A stretch of 64,000 bases of DNA from Streptomyces sp. I05A-00742. GTDB lineage: Bacteria > Actinomycetota > Actinomycetes > Streptomycetales > Streptomycetaceae. The DNA lies in contig NZ_JABETO010000006.1 of the NCBI RefSeq assembly GCF_013055795.1, positions 186,001 to 250,000 on the forward strand. Reading direction: 5' to 3'. Within the stretch, counting starts at the first letter, position 1; each line of letters begins with the position of its first letter. The translations under genes and the position numbers were made by a program. The notes under the pieces are model-generated. The model was given only the letters and a program-made list of their open reading frames with translations, searched no databases and had not been told where the DNA came from. Of this stretch, positions 23,401 to 31,611 are shown one piece after another.

Positions 23401-23748
23401 CGGGAGTTCGGACGCGAGGTCCTGCCGCAGCCGCCGCTTGGGACGGGCTCCGACCAGGGACTTCACCGGCTCGCCCGCACGGAACAGCAGCAGGGTCGGC
23501 ATCGACAGCACGTTGTGGGCCGCCTGCGTCGCGGGGTTGGTGTCCACGTCGATCTGGACGATCTTCAGCCGGCCGGCCTCCTCCGTCGCCAGCTCGTCGA
23601 GGACGGGCGCGAGCTGGCGGCAGGGGCCGCACCAGGCGGCGGTGAACTCGACGAGGACGGGCAGTTCGGAGGCGAGCACCTCGTCGTGGAAGGTGGCGTC
23701 GGTGACGGTGGGGACGGTGGGGACGGCTGATGCCTGGAGGGCGGTCAT
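23383..23748 (-). CDS. trxA: thioredoxin
   Basis: This 121-residue thioredoxin has the redox motif WCGPC in VEFTAAWCGPCRQLAPVLDE, the cis-proline in SMPTLLLFRAGEP and the standard fold order. The start MTALQASAV at 23748 follows GGGAGACCACCCC. It lies 76 bp downstream of a MerR gene on the same strand, so the two may be co-transcribed and tied to thiol or oxidative stress. Streptomyces have several thioredoxins; this is a secondary copy because trxB is not adjacent. Confidence 0.92.
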   Translation of the reverse strand: MTALQASAVPTVPTVTDATFHDEVLASELPVLVEFTAAWCGPCRQLAPVLDELATEEAGRLKIVQIDVDTNPATQAAHNVLSMPTLLLFRAGEPVKSLVGARPKRRLRQDLASELPWIAPR

Positions 23749-23824
23749 GGGGTGGTCTCCCGTTCGTGCCGGAGTTCCGGTGGCGGGTGATGGTTGATGG
23801 GTCGGGTAGTTGATGGGCAGGCCC

Positions 23825-24259
23825 CTAAGGGGCTTCGGGGACCTCGGGGACCTCGTGGGGCGTGAGCGCGCAGAGGGGCGGCGGGCCGCCCGGGCGGTCG
23901 GCCTCCGCCAGCAGCTCGGCGCGGGCGAGCTGGGCGCCCACCTCCGCCCGGACCTGCCGCAACCGCTCGACGACCTCGTCCAGTTCGGCGAGCTTGCGGC
24001 GGTAGACCTCCAGGGACGCCGGGCAGGAGTCCCCCGCGGGGTGCCCGGCCCGCAGGCACTCGACGAACGGCCGGGTGTCCTCCAGGCCGAAGCCGAAGTC
24101 CTGGAGGGTGCGGATCTGCCGCAGCAGCCGCAGGTCGTCCTCGCCGTAGTCCCGGTACCCGTTGCCCGCGCGGCGTGCGCGCAGCAGCCCCAGCGACTCG
24201 TAATGCCGCAGGGCACGCGTGCTGATGCCGGCCCGCGAGGCCAGTTCCCCGATGCGCAT
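23825..24259 (-). CDS. MerR family transcriptional regulator
   Basis: This 144-residue protein starts MRIGELASRAGISTRALRHY, the MerR winged helix, with GLLRARRAGNGYRDYGEDDL. The C-terminal half has a single cysteine pair (ECLRAGHPAGDSCPASLE), similar in spacing to SoxR-related or thiol-sensing relatives but not the SoxR iron-sulfur motif. Thioredoxin follows it on the same strand, which suggests a redox-related role; this is inference. Confidence 0.9.
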   Translation of the reverse strand: MRIGELASRAGISTRALRHYESLGLLRARRAGNGYRDYGEDDLRLLRQIRTLQDFGFGLEDTRPFVECLRAGHPAGDSCPASLEVYRRKLAELDEVVERLRQVRAEVGAQLARAELLAEADRPGGPPPLCALTPHEVPEVPEAP

Positions 24260-24425
24260 GGCCCCGACCGTAAACCTTGACGCGCGCGTCAAGGCCAGCC
24301 CCTGTCGGGCGGTCCCGGCGCGGCGGTCGGGCGTTGATGGATATGCGGCGCGGTACCTCATGGCGTGCGGCGGCTGCGGATCACTGCCTAGGCTGCGGAA
24401 AATGACCAGTTCACATGAGGACTTC

Positions 24426-25802
24426 ATGGAAACGGACCGGTTCACCGGTCTCCTGCCCGCGACCCGCCGTGCCCTGCTGCAACGCGTCGCCACCGCCCAG
24501 GCCGAGGGGCGTGCGCCCTCCCTGGTGGCGGCCGTCGTACGGGACGGCCGGACGGTGTGGGCCGCCGGGCGCGGGGAGGTGAACGGCGGGGAGCCCGACC
24601 CCCTGCGGACGCAGTACCGCATCGGGTCGATCACCAAGCCGCTGGTCGCCGTACTCGTCATGCGGCTGCGGGACGAGGGCCTGCTCGACCTCGCCGACCC
24701 GGTCGGCAAGCACCTGGACACGGCCGAGGGCGCCGACGCCACCGTCGCGCAGCTCCTGTCCCACTCCGCGGGGCTGGCCGCCGAGGCGCGGGGCCCCTGG
24801 TGGGAGCGGACGGACGGAGCGCTGCGGCCGGAGCCGTCCGACGTCTTCGGCGAGCGGGCCCGGGCGCACCCGGCGGGCCGGCTGTTCCACTACTCGAATC
24901 CCGGCTACGCGTTGCTGGGCGCGCTCGTCGAGCGGCTGCGCGGCGAGCACTGGTACGCGGTCCTGCGCCGCGAGGTGCTGCTGCCGCTCGGCATGGAGCG
25001 GACGACGTACGCCCCCGAGGCCCCGCACGCGGACGGCTGGGCCGTGCACCCCTGGGCGGACGCCGTCCTTCCGGAACCGGCCGTGGACACGGGCCTGATG
25101 GCGCCTGCCGGTCAGCTCTGGTCGACGGCCGCCGACCTCGGCCGGTTCGCCGCCTTCCTGGCGTCCGGCGACGACCGGGTGCTGTCGTCCGCGACCCTGG
25201 ACGAGATGCGGCGGCCCGCGGTGGATCCGCAGAACGCGGACTGGACGGGGTCCTACGGCCTCGGCGTCCAGTCGGTACGGGCGGACGGTCGTGTCCTGTT
25301 CGGCCACGGCGGTTCCATGCCGGGCTTCGGCGCCGGTATCTGGGCGAGCCCCCGGGACGGCGTCGCGGCGGTCACGCTGGCCAACCGGACCTCCATGCAC
25401 CAGGTCGTGTCGCTGGCCGCGGAGATGGTGTGCACCGTGGCGGAGGCGGAGCCGCGGATTCCCGGTCCGTGGCGCCCGGCGCAGGGCACGGACGCGGCCC
25501 TGCTGGAGATCACCGGCCCCTGGTACTGGGGCGCCACCCCGCTCGCGCTCCGGTTGCGGGCGGACCGGACGCTCGACCTGGCGTCGCTCGGTGACGGCGG
25601 CCGCGCCGCGCGCTTCCGGCCCGAGGCCGACGGGACGTGGACCGGCCTCGACGGCTACTACGCGGGCGAGACGCTCACGGTGGTCCGGCGGCCGGACGGC
25701 ACGGTGAGCCACCTGGACATCGGCACGTTCGTCCTGACCCGCGAGCCGTACGGGCCGGGTGAGGTCGTCCCGGGCGGGGTGGACGAGGGCGGCTGGCGCT
25801 GA
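24426..25802 (+). CDS. beta-lactamase family serine hydrolase
   Basis: This 458-residue class C beta-lactamase-like or D-alanyl-D-alanine peptidase-like hydrolase has all three motifs: SxxK in RIGSITKPLVAVL, YxN in HYSNPGYALLGAL and the HxG-type GHGGSMPGFG. A C-terminal beta-barrel-like extension of about 110 residues follows. ATG 24426 (METDRFTG) has GAGG five bases upstream. An in-frame ATG at 24402 lacks a site. No signal peptide is evident, so it is probably cytoplasmic and may act as an esterase or amidase. Confidence 0.88.
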   Translation: METDRFTGLLPATRRALLQRVATAQAEGRAPSLVAAVVRDGRTVWAAGRGEVNGGEPDPLRTQYRIGSITKPLVAVLVMRLRDEGLLDLADPVGKHLDTAEGADATVAQLLSHSAGLAAEARGPWWERTDGALRPEPSDVFGERARAHPAGRLFHYSNPGYALLGALVERLRGEHWYAVLRREVLLPLGMERTTYAPEAPHADGWAVHPWADAVLPEPAVDTGLMAPAGQLWSTAADLGRFAAFLASGDDRVLSSATLDEMRRPAVDPQNADWTGSYGLGVQSVRADGRVLFGHGGSMPGFGAGIWASPRDGVAAVTLANRTSMHQVVSLAAEMVCTVAEAEPRIPGPWRPAQGTDAALLEITGPWYWGATPLALRLRADRTLDLASLGDGGRAARFRPEADGTWTGLDGYYAGETLTVVRRPDGTVSHLDIGTFVLTREPYGPGEVVPGGVDEGGWR

Positions 25803-25810
25803 ACGATCGA

Positions 25811-25889
25811 ACGGCTGCACGGCTGCACGGCTGCACGGCTGCACGGCTGCACGGCTGCACGGCTGCACGGCTGCACGGCTGCACGGCTG
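25811..25889. repeat. octanucleotide tandem repeat (ACGGCTGC)n
   Basis: The 8-bp unit ACGGCTGC is repeated nine times without error from 25811 to 25882, followed by ACGGCTG. It starts 9 bp after the stop codon of the hydrolase gene and ends about 77 bp before the aminotransferase start. A perfect short-unit array like this is expected to vary in copy number by slippage. A related partial unit occurs near 30552-30567. Confidence 0.95.
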
Positions 25890-25966
25890 AATGCGGCCCG
25901 GCGTAGGGTCGGGGACAGAGACCGGCGGGCGTCGCGACGCGGCGCCACCACATCCTGGAAGGCACC

Positions 25967-27094
25967 GTGACCGCGAACACCGCACCGGACCTGCTCGACC
26001 TCGCGCCGCTGGGCGCGGACGACTTCGCCCGCGTCGAGGACAAGATCGCCGCGCTGATGCGCACGCGCGAGACGGTCGTCACGATGCAGGGCGAGGCCCT
26101 GCTGCCGCTGGAGGCGAGCATCCGCTCGGCCGTGCGCCCCGGGAGCACCGCGCTCAACGTGGTCACCGGACCGTACGGCGAGACGTTCGGCGGCTGGCTG
26201 CGTTCGTGCGGTGCCGATGTGGTCACGGTGTCGGCGCCGTTCAGCGGCGCGGTGGGCCCGGACGCGATCGCCGAGGCGCTGCGCGCCCACCCGGAGATCG
26301 ACTTCGTCAGCCTCGTGCACGCCGAGGCGGCCACGGGGAACACCAACCCCGTGGCGGAGATCGGCCGGGTCGTGCGCGAGCACGGCGCGCTGCTGATGCT
26401 GGACGCGGTCGCATCCGTCGCCGCCGAGCCGCTGCTCACGGACGAGTGGGGCGTGGACCTGTGCGTCATCGGCGGCCAGAAGGCGATGGCCGGGCCCGCG
26501 GGCGTGTCCACGGTGTCGGTCAGCGCCCGGGCCTGGGAGCGGATCGAGGCCAACGAGCAGGCGCCCAGGCGCTCGTACCTGTCCCTGCTGGACTGGAAGG
26601 AGCGCTGGCTCGACGGAGGGCGCGCGGTGCTGCCGCACGCCCCCGCCCAGTTGGAGATGCTGGCCCTGGAGCAGGCCGCCGACCGGATCGAGGCCGACGG
26701 GCTGGACACGGTGATCACCCGCCACCGGGCGGCCCGGGGCGCCACCCGTACGGGTATCCGGGCGCTGGGCGGCCTCACCCCGTACGTCACCCTGCGCGCG
26801 CACGCGGCCCCCGTCGCCACCACGCTGCGCGCCCCCGACGGCGTCGACGCCCGTGAGATCGTCGCGGCGGCCCTGGCGGCCGACGGTTCCGTGCCGCTCC
26901 AGGCGGGCGGCGGAGCGCTCGCCAAGGAGATGATCCGGGTGAACCACTACGGGAGGGCGGCGTCCCGTGACACCGTCCTGGCCTCGCTGACGGCCCTCGC
27001 GGCCGGGCTGCGGACGCTCGGCGTCGCGGTCGCGGATACCGATGAGGTGCTGGAGGCGGCGGGGGCGGAATGGGACGTGGTGGTGTCCGAGTAG
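25967..27094 (+). CDS. class V PLP-dependent aminotransferase
   Basis: This 375-residue protein belongs to the alanine-glyoxylate / serine-pyruvate aminotransferase branch. The PLP lysine is in LCVIGGQKAMAGPAG, with upstream LMLDAVASVAAEPL and the early TGPYGETFGGWL. GTG 25967 is preceded by GGAAGGCACC. The neighbouring genes do not define a pathway, so the substrates remain unknown. A canonical terminator follows at 27112-27148. The octanucleotide array lies in its leader region and could influence expression. Confidence 0.88.
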   Translation: MTANTAPDLLDLAPLGADDFARVEDKIAALMRTRETVVTMQGEALLPLEASIRSAVRPGSTALNVVTGPYGETFGGWLRSCGADVVTVSAPFSGAVGPDAIAEALRAHPEIDFVSLVHAEAATGNTNPVAEIGRVVREHGALLMLDAVASVAAEPLLTDEWGVDLCVIGGQKAMAGPAGVSTVSVSARAWERIEANEQAPRRSYLSLLDWKERWLDGGRAVLPHAPAQLEMLALEQAADRIEADGLDTVITRHRAARGATRTGIRALGGLTPYVTLRAHAAPVATTLRAPDGVDAREIVAAALAADGSVPLQAGGGALAKEMIRVNHYGRAASRDTVLASLTALAAGLRTLGVAVADTDEVLEAAGAEWDVVVSE

Positions 27095-27111
27095 CTCCGG
27101 TCCTTTTCGCT

Positions 27112-27148
27112 GCGGCTGGTGCGCGTGATGCGCACCAGCCGCTTTTTT
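27112..27148 (+). terminator. rho-independent terminator
   Basis: A perfect 13-bp stem, GCGGCTGGTGCGC (27112-27124) with 27130-27142, encloses loop GTGAT and is followed by TTTTTT. It is the clearest intrinsic terminator in the window and ends the aminotransferase transcript. Confidence 0.95.
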
Positions 27149-27264
27149 GTGCCTGTTTCAGCTCCTTTGTCGATGCGGGGCGGCGGAACGCCCCCACTCC
27201 GGCCGCCTCGCTAGAATCGGAATCCGCATCCCGCTTCCACCGCTCCCTTCGTGAGGCCCCCGCC

Positions 27265-28029
27265 ATGCCGCGGATCCCCCTGCCTGCCCCCTCCGACGGC
27301 CGGCTCGCCCCGCTCCGTTCCGACGCGCGCCGCAACCGTCAGCTCGTGCTCCAGGCGGCCCGATCCGCCTTCGAGGAAGCGGGGTTGGCCGTGCCGCTGA
27401 GCGAGATCGCACGGCGGGCCGGCGTCGGTGCGGGCACCGTCTACCGGCATTTCCCGTCCAAGGAAGCCCTGTTCAGGGCGACGATCGTCGACCGTGTACG
27501 GCTTTTCACGGATACCGCACGGGAGTTGGCGGGCGCGCCGGACGCCGGGCCGGTGTTCTTCCGCTACCTGGCGTCGGTGGTCCGGCTCTCGGCGCGGAAC
27601 AAGGGGCTGTGCGACGCCCTGGAGGCGAGCGCCGAGGGGCGGTTCGACCCGTCCCCCGGCGTGGAGCGGGACTTCCGCGAGGCACTGTCCGTCCTCCTGG
27701 AACGAGCCCAACTCGCCGGTGCGGTACGGCGGGACGTCAGCCTCGACGACGTGCTGGTCCTGCTGCTGGGCTGTCTCTCGATGGAGCAGCGGCGAGGCGC
27801 CCACGGGGAGCCGGGCCGGATGACGGCGCTGGTGTGCGACAGCCTCCGCCCGGGACGCAACGTGACGAAACTCCCGCCCGTCCGGCCGGTTCCGCGTAAC
27901 GAAACGGGGTGTCCGGTGTGCGGCGAGGCCGTTCCCGTCGCCCGGACGGGGCGTCCCGCCCGGTACTGCGGTGGGGCGTGCCGGCAGAAGGCGCATCGGC
28001 GGCGGGTGCGGGAGGGGGTCTCGTCCTAG
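27265..28029 (+). CDS. TetR family regulator with cysteine-rich C-terminal tail
   Basis: This 254-residue protein has a TetR helix-turn-helix (AVPLSEIARRAGVGAGTVYR, HFPSKEALFRATI) followed by a normal ligand-binding domain to about residue 205. The last 35 residues hold a CPVCGEAVP ... RPARYCGGACRQKAHRRR motif, a CxxC...CxxxC set with basic residues. It looks like a small zinc-binding module found at the C-terminus of various streptomycete proteins. This addition is not part of standard TetR proteins and could add DNA or RNA contact or metal sensing. It stands alone; the target is unknown. Confidence 0.88.
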   Translation: MPRIPLPAPSDGRLAPLRSDARRNRQLVLQAARSAFEEAGLAVPLSEIARRAGVGAGTVYRHFPSKEALFRATIVDRVRLFTDTARELAGAPDAGPVFFRYLASVVRLSARNKGLCDALEASAEGRFDPSPGVERDFREALSVLLERAQLAGAVRRDVSLDDVLVLLLGCLSMEQRRGAHGEPGRMTALVCDSLRPGRNVTKLPPVRPVPRNETGCPVCGEAVPVARTGRPARYCGGACRQKAHRRRVREGVSS

Positions 28030-28109
28030 GGGGCGCGGCCCCTAGCCTTCGGGCGCGGCCTTGAGTCTTCGGGGCGCATCGGCCATCAGGAGTGCCCCGG
28101 ACTGACAGG

Positions 28110-28565
28110 TCAGAGCCGGTACTTGAAGCCGAGGTGCGACGCCTCGAATCCCAGCCGCTCGTAGAAGCGGTGTGCGTCCACCCGGGTCGCGTCCGAGGTC
28201 AGCTGGAGCAGGACGCAGCCCTGGCGGCGGGACTCCTCGATGGCCCACCGCATGAGCTGGTTTCCGACGCCTTCCCCGCGCTCGTCGGCGTGGACCCGGA
28301 CGGCCTCGACGATCGCGCGTCTGGCGCCGCGTCGGGACAGCCCGGGGATGACGGTGAGCTGGAGGGTGCCTATGGTGCGGCCGTCCCGGACGGCGACCAT
28401 CAGGTGCTGGTTGGGGTCGGCCTCCACCGTGGTGAAGGCCTCTCGGTAGGGGGCCAGGTCGCCGGGGGACTCGCGCAGGGCGCCGAGCGGGTCGTCGGAC
28501 AGCATGGCCACGATGGCCGGGATGTCGTCGGCGGTCGCGTGCCGGAACTCGATGTCATCACTCAT
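28110..28565 (-). CDS. GNAT family N-acetyltransferase
   Basis: This 151-residue protein shows the GNAT fold: MSDDIEFRHATADDIPAIVA at the start, the acetyl-CoA binding loop VHADERGEGVGNQLMRWAIE (RxxGxG type), and YERLGFEASHLGFKYRL at the end. It acetylates an amine of unknown identity. It lies downstream of the MarR gene at 28597, 31 bp apart on the same strand, so it may share that transcript. Confidence 0.92.
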   Translation of the reverse strand: MSDDIEFRHATADDIPAIVAMLSDDPLGALRESPGDLAPYREAFTTVEADPNQHLMVAVRDGRTIGTLQLTVIPGLSRRGARRAIVEAVRVHADERGEGVGNQLMRWAIEESRRQGCVLLQLTSDATRVDAHRFYERLGFEASHLGFKYRL

Positions 28566-28596
28566 GATCGCGACCTTATGCGCGGACCGGCGGTGC

Positions 28597-29058
28597 TCAC
28601 GAGGCCGGAGCGAGGGATTCCACGGCGGCGACCAGCGGGGCGAGTTCGGGGCGCGCGGCCGCGTCGTGGAGCGCCTCGCGCAGGGCCGCGTCATTGGTCG
28701 GACGGGCCTCGGCGAGCAGGGCGAGCCCGGCGTCGGTGACGTCGGTGTAGATGCCGCGGCGGTCGGTGAGGCAGAGGTAGCGGGTCAGCAGCCCGCGGTC
28801 CTCCAGGCGGTTGACCAGCCGGGTCGTGGCGCTCTGGCTGAGGACGACCGCGTCGGCCACCTCGTTCATGCGCAGGTGGCCGCCCTCGCCGCTGTGCTGC
28901 CGGCTGAGCACGTCGATGACGGAGAACTCGCGGACGCTCAGGCCGTGCCCCGCCTGGAGCGCGCGCTCGATGTGCGCCTCGATCCGGCCGTGCAGCGCGG
29001 AGAGGGCGCACCAGCCCTGCGCCAGGCCGGCCAGGGCGGGGTCCAGGGTGCGGCTCAT
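28597..29058 (-). CDS. MarR family transcriptional regulator
   Basis: This 153-residue MarR protein has its winged helix at FSVIDVLSRQHSGEGGHLRM, ADAVVLSQSATTRLVNRLED and RGLLTRYLCLTDRRGIYTDV. ATG 29058 has AAGGAGGGCTTC directly upstream. It is divergent from the MFS exporter at 29303, with CTTGCAAG/CGCTTG-type repeats between them, and most likely represses that exporter. GNAT lies downstream on its own strand. Confidence 0.92.
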   Translation of the reverse strand: MSRTLDPALAGLAQGWCALSALHGRIEAHIERALQAGHGLSVREFSVIDVLSRQHSGEGGHLRMNEVADAVVLSQSATTRLVNRLEDRGLLTRYLCLTDRRGIYTDVTDAGLALLAEARPTNDAALREALHDAAARPELAPLVAAVESLAPAS

Positions 29059-29177
29059 GAAGCCCTCCTTCCGTTCGGTCGTCCGTCCGTCGACGACGCG
29101 ATGGCTCACGCGGATGCGGCCGCTGCGGCCGCGGAGGGCGGCCCGGCAGCACCGTCACGACCAGGATAGCCCCCTCC

Positions 29178-29216
29178 TGCAATAGCCCGCGCTTGCAAGT
29201 AACAAGCGTCTGCAAT
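29178..29216. promoter_or_regulatory. candidate MarR operator with TTGCAA repeats
   Basis: CGCTTG (29190-29195) and CAAGCG (29203-29208) form an inverted repeat that overlaps the palindrome CTTGCAAG (29192-29199). TGCAAT motifs flank it at about 29178 and 29211. The segment is locally AT-rich in the MarR-MFS gap and probably combines the MFS promoter and the MarR site. Confidence 0.5.
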
Positions 29217-29302
29217 TATTGTGGGCGCCTGTTGGAACCTCGTGCATGCACCCCGTGCGTCGGACGAGGTGTGGCGGACCACCCCCGACCCAAGGACCCC
29301 TC

Positions 29303-30535
29303 ATGCCCCTCGCCCTGCTGGCGCTCGCCATCGGCGCCTTCGGTATCGGCACCACCGAATTCGTCACCTCGGGCCTGCTCCCCGAGGTGGCGGCGGACTT
29401 CGGCGTCTCCATCCCCGTCGCCGGCTGGCTGACCACCGGCTACGCGCTCGGTGTCGTCGTCGGCGCGCCGATCCTGGCGATCGTCGGCAGCCGGATCTCG
29501 CGCAAGAAGATGCTGATCTCCCTGATGGGCCTGTTCACGGCCGGCAACGCGCTGTCCGCCCTCGCGCCCGTCTTCGGAGTGATGCTCGCCGGCCGGATCG
29601 TCGCCTCGCTCGCCCACGGCGCGTTCTTCGGCATCGGCGCCATCGTCGCCGCGGGGCTGGTCGCCCCGCAGAAGAAGGCGGCCGCCATCTCGATGATGTT
29701 CACAGGGCTGACGGTCTCCAACATCGTCGGTGTGCCGTTCGGCACCATGCTGGGCCAGGGCGCGGGCTGGCGCGTCACCTTCGCGGTCATCGCCGGCCTC
29801 GGACTGCTCGCCATGCTGGGCATCGCCACCCTCGTTCCGCCGCTGCCGCGCCCCGAGCGCACGCGGATCTCCGGCGAACTGGCCGCCCTGCGCAACCCCC
29901 AGGTGCTGCTCGCGATGGCCATGACCGTCCTCGGCTTCGGCGGCGTCTTCACCCTGAGCACCTACATGGCCCCGCTGCTGACGGACGTCGTCGGGTACGC
30001 GCCCTCCTCCGTGACCTGGCTGCTGGTCCTCTTCGGCGTCGGGATGTTCGGCGGCAATCTCATCGGCGGCCGGTTCGCCGACCGGGCCCTGATGCCGATG
30101 CTCTTCACTGCCCTCGGCGGGCTCACCCTGGCGCTCGCCCTGATGCCGCTCGCCGCGCACAGCAAGATCGCGGCGGCCGTCGCCATCCCGCTGATCGGCG
30201 GTTTCGGCTTCGCGACCGTGCCGCCGCTGCAGAAGCGGGTGCTCGACCAGACCGCCGACGCCCCGACCCTCGCCTCCGCCCTCAACATCGGCGCCTTCAA
30301 CCTGGGCAACGCCATCGCGGCCTGGCTCGGCGGTCTGGTCATCTCCGCCGGGTTCGACTACACCGCGCCCAACTGGGTCGGTGCCGCGATGGCGGCCGGC
30401 GCCCTCGCGCTCGCCCTCGTCTCCGCCGCCCTGGAGCGGCGGGCGGGCGGGACGATCCGGGGCAGCCGCGTCGCGGCCCGGTCGTCCGAGGCCGTCGCCG
30501 TGGGTGATCAGGAGGCGGTCGCGGTGGGGCGGTGA
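29303..30535 (+). CDS. MFS (DHA1-type) exporter
   Basis: This 410-residue, 12-segment protein opens LALAIGAFGIGTTEFVTSGL and has GRIVASLAHGAFFGIGAIVA in helix 4, typical of the AraJ/NepI-like drug or sugar exporters. The C-terminal 30 residues are hydrophilic and Val/Ala-rich. It is divergent from the MarR gene, which is its probable regulator. ATG 29303 follows CAAGGACCCCTC. Confidence 0.9.
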   Translation: MPLALLALAIGAFGIGTTEFVTSGLLPEVAADFGVSIPVAGWLTTGYALGVVVGAPILAIVGSRISRKKMLISLMGLFTAGNALSALAPVFGVMLAGRIVASLAHGAFFGIGAIVAAGLVAPQKKAAAISMMFTGLTVSNIVGVPFGTMLGQGAGWRVTFAVIAGLGLLAMLGIATLVPPLPRPERTRISGELAALRNPQVLLAMAMTVLGFGGVFTLSTYMAPLLTDVVGYAPSSVTWLLVLFGVGMFGGNLIGGRFADRALMPMLFTALGGLTLALALMPLAAHSKIAAAVAIPLIGGFGFATVPPLQKRVLDQTADAPTLASALNIGAFNLGNAIAAWLGGLVISAGFDYTAPNWVGAAMAAGALALALVSAALERRAGGTIRGSRVAARSSEAVAVGDQEAVAVGR

Positions 30536-30675
30536 GAGCGGTCCATGCCGTACGGCTGCACGGCTGTACGGGACGAGGGGCCGGGTTCCTCCGGAGGGGG
30601 CCCGGCCTCTTGGCGTGCCCTGGTCGCGACTTTTATCCGGATGCGGTCCCTGCCGCGACGCCTACGCTTCGTGCC

Positions 30676-31314
30676 ATGAGCAGACTGCACTTGTTCGACC
30701 TCGACGGCACGCTGATCCACGGTTCCGCGGCGGCGATCGAGATATCCCGGCAGCTCGGCTGCGAGAAGGAGATCGACGCCCTGGAACGGGACTTCGCCGC
30801 GGGACGGCTCACCTCGGTGGGCTTCGCGACGGCCACCCGCGCGCTCTGGGGAGAGACGCTGACGGAGGCCGTGGTGGCCGCCGCCTTCGAGAGCGCCCCC
30901 TGGCTGGAGGGGATCAAGGACGTCTGGGCGGACATCACGGCCCGGGGCGAGCGGTGCGCGGTGATCTCGCTGTCGCCCAACTTCTTCGTGGAACGCCTGC
31001 TCACCTGGGGTGCGCACGCCGCGCACGGTTCGCTGTGGCCGGACGTGCCGTTCCGGAGCCCGGTGGACCCGGCGGGGATCCTGGACGCCGGATCCAAGGT
31101 ACGGATCGCGGACGAGCTCTGCGCCGCCTACGGCCTGGAGCGCGCCGACTGCGTCGCGTACGGCGACTCGATGTCCGACGCCCGGCTGTTCGCCGCCGTG
31201 CCTGTGTCGGTCGCGGTGAACGCGGACCACCACGTCCGGGACGTCGCCTCGTTCGGGTACAACGGCCGTGATCTCAGGGAGGCTTACGCCCTGGTCGGAG
31301 ACCGGCCCGCATAG
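30676..31314 (+). CDS. HAD-IB family phosphatase
   Basis: This 212-residue haloacid dehalogenase-type phosphatase has motif I HLFDLDGTLIHGS, a motif II Ser in CAVISLSPNF, and the motif III/IV pair DAGSKVRIAD and CVAYGDSMSDARLF. This is the subgroup IB layout of phosphoserine phosphatase relatives. The substrate is uncertain. ATG 30676 begins MSRLHLFDLDG. There is no obvious operon partner. Confidence 0.9.
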   Translation: MSRLHLFDLDGTLIHGSAAAIEISRQLGCEKEIDALERDFAAGRLTSVGFATATRALWGETLTEAVVAAAFESAPWLEGIKDVWADITARGERCAVISLSPNFFVERLLTWGAHAAHGSLWPDVPFRSPVDPAGILDAGSKVRIADELCAAYGLERADCVAYGDSMSDARLFAAVPVSVAVNADHHVRDVASFGYNGRDLREAYALVGDRPA

Positions 31315-31611
31315 AAGCGCGGAGGCGCGCGCGGGGGGCCGTACGAGGGCTGTACGGGGTGCGCATCCGGCTGTCGGGGCCGGTGCCGTGCGGATGCCCG
31401 TCCAGATGTCGCCCATCAGTCCGTTCGAACCGGGAACCATAACCGCAACCCATCACCCTTCGCGTGGAGTTCGGCAAATCAGTCGGGGCCGGGGCAAGGG
31501 GTGGCATGCTGCGCGCAGGGGAACACCCCGTCATCCCAAGGGGGATCGCGAGCACCGTCCGGTCCGGCCGGGGTGCGCGGACCGACGAGAGATGGTCGAG
31601 GCGAGAGACGA
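31315..31611. other. leader region of the globin-reductase operon
   Basis: This 297-bp gap contains a moderately AT-rich segment at 31433-31470 likely to hold the promoter. A short ATCCC...GGGAT inverted repeat lies at 31533-31546. Several small frames here are not convincing genes. No specific NO or oxygen regulator site was recognised. Confidence 0.45.

Noticed and set aside
25811..25889. CRISPR or protein-coding repeat
   Set aside because: The 8-bp unit has no spacers and follows a stop codon. It is a simple tandem repeat.
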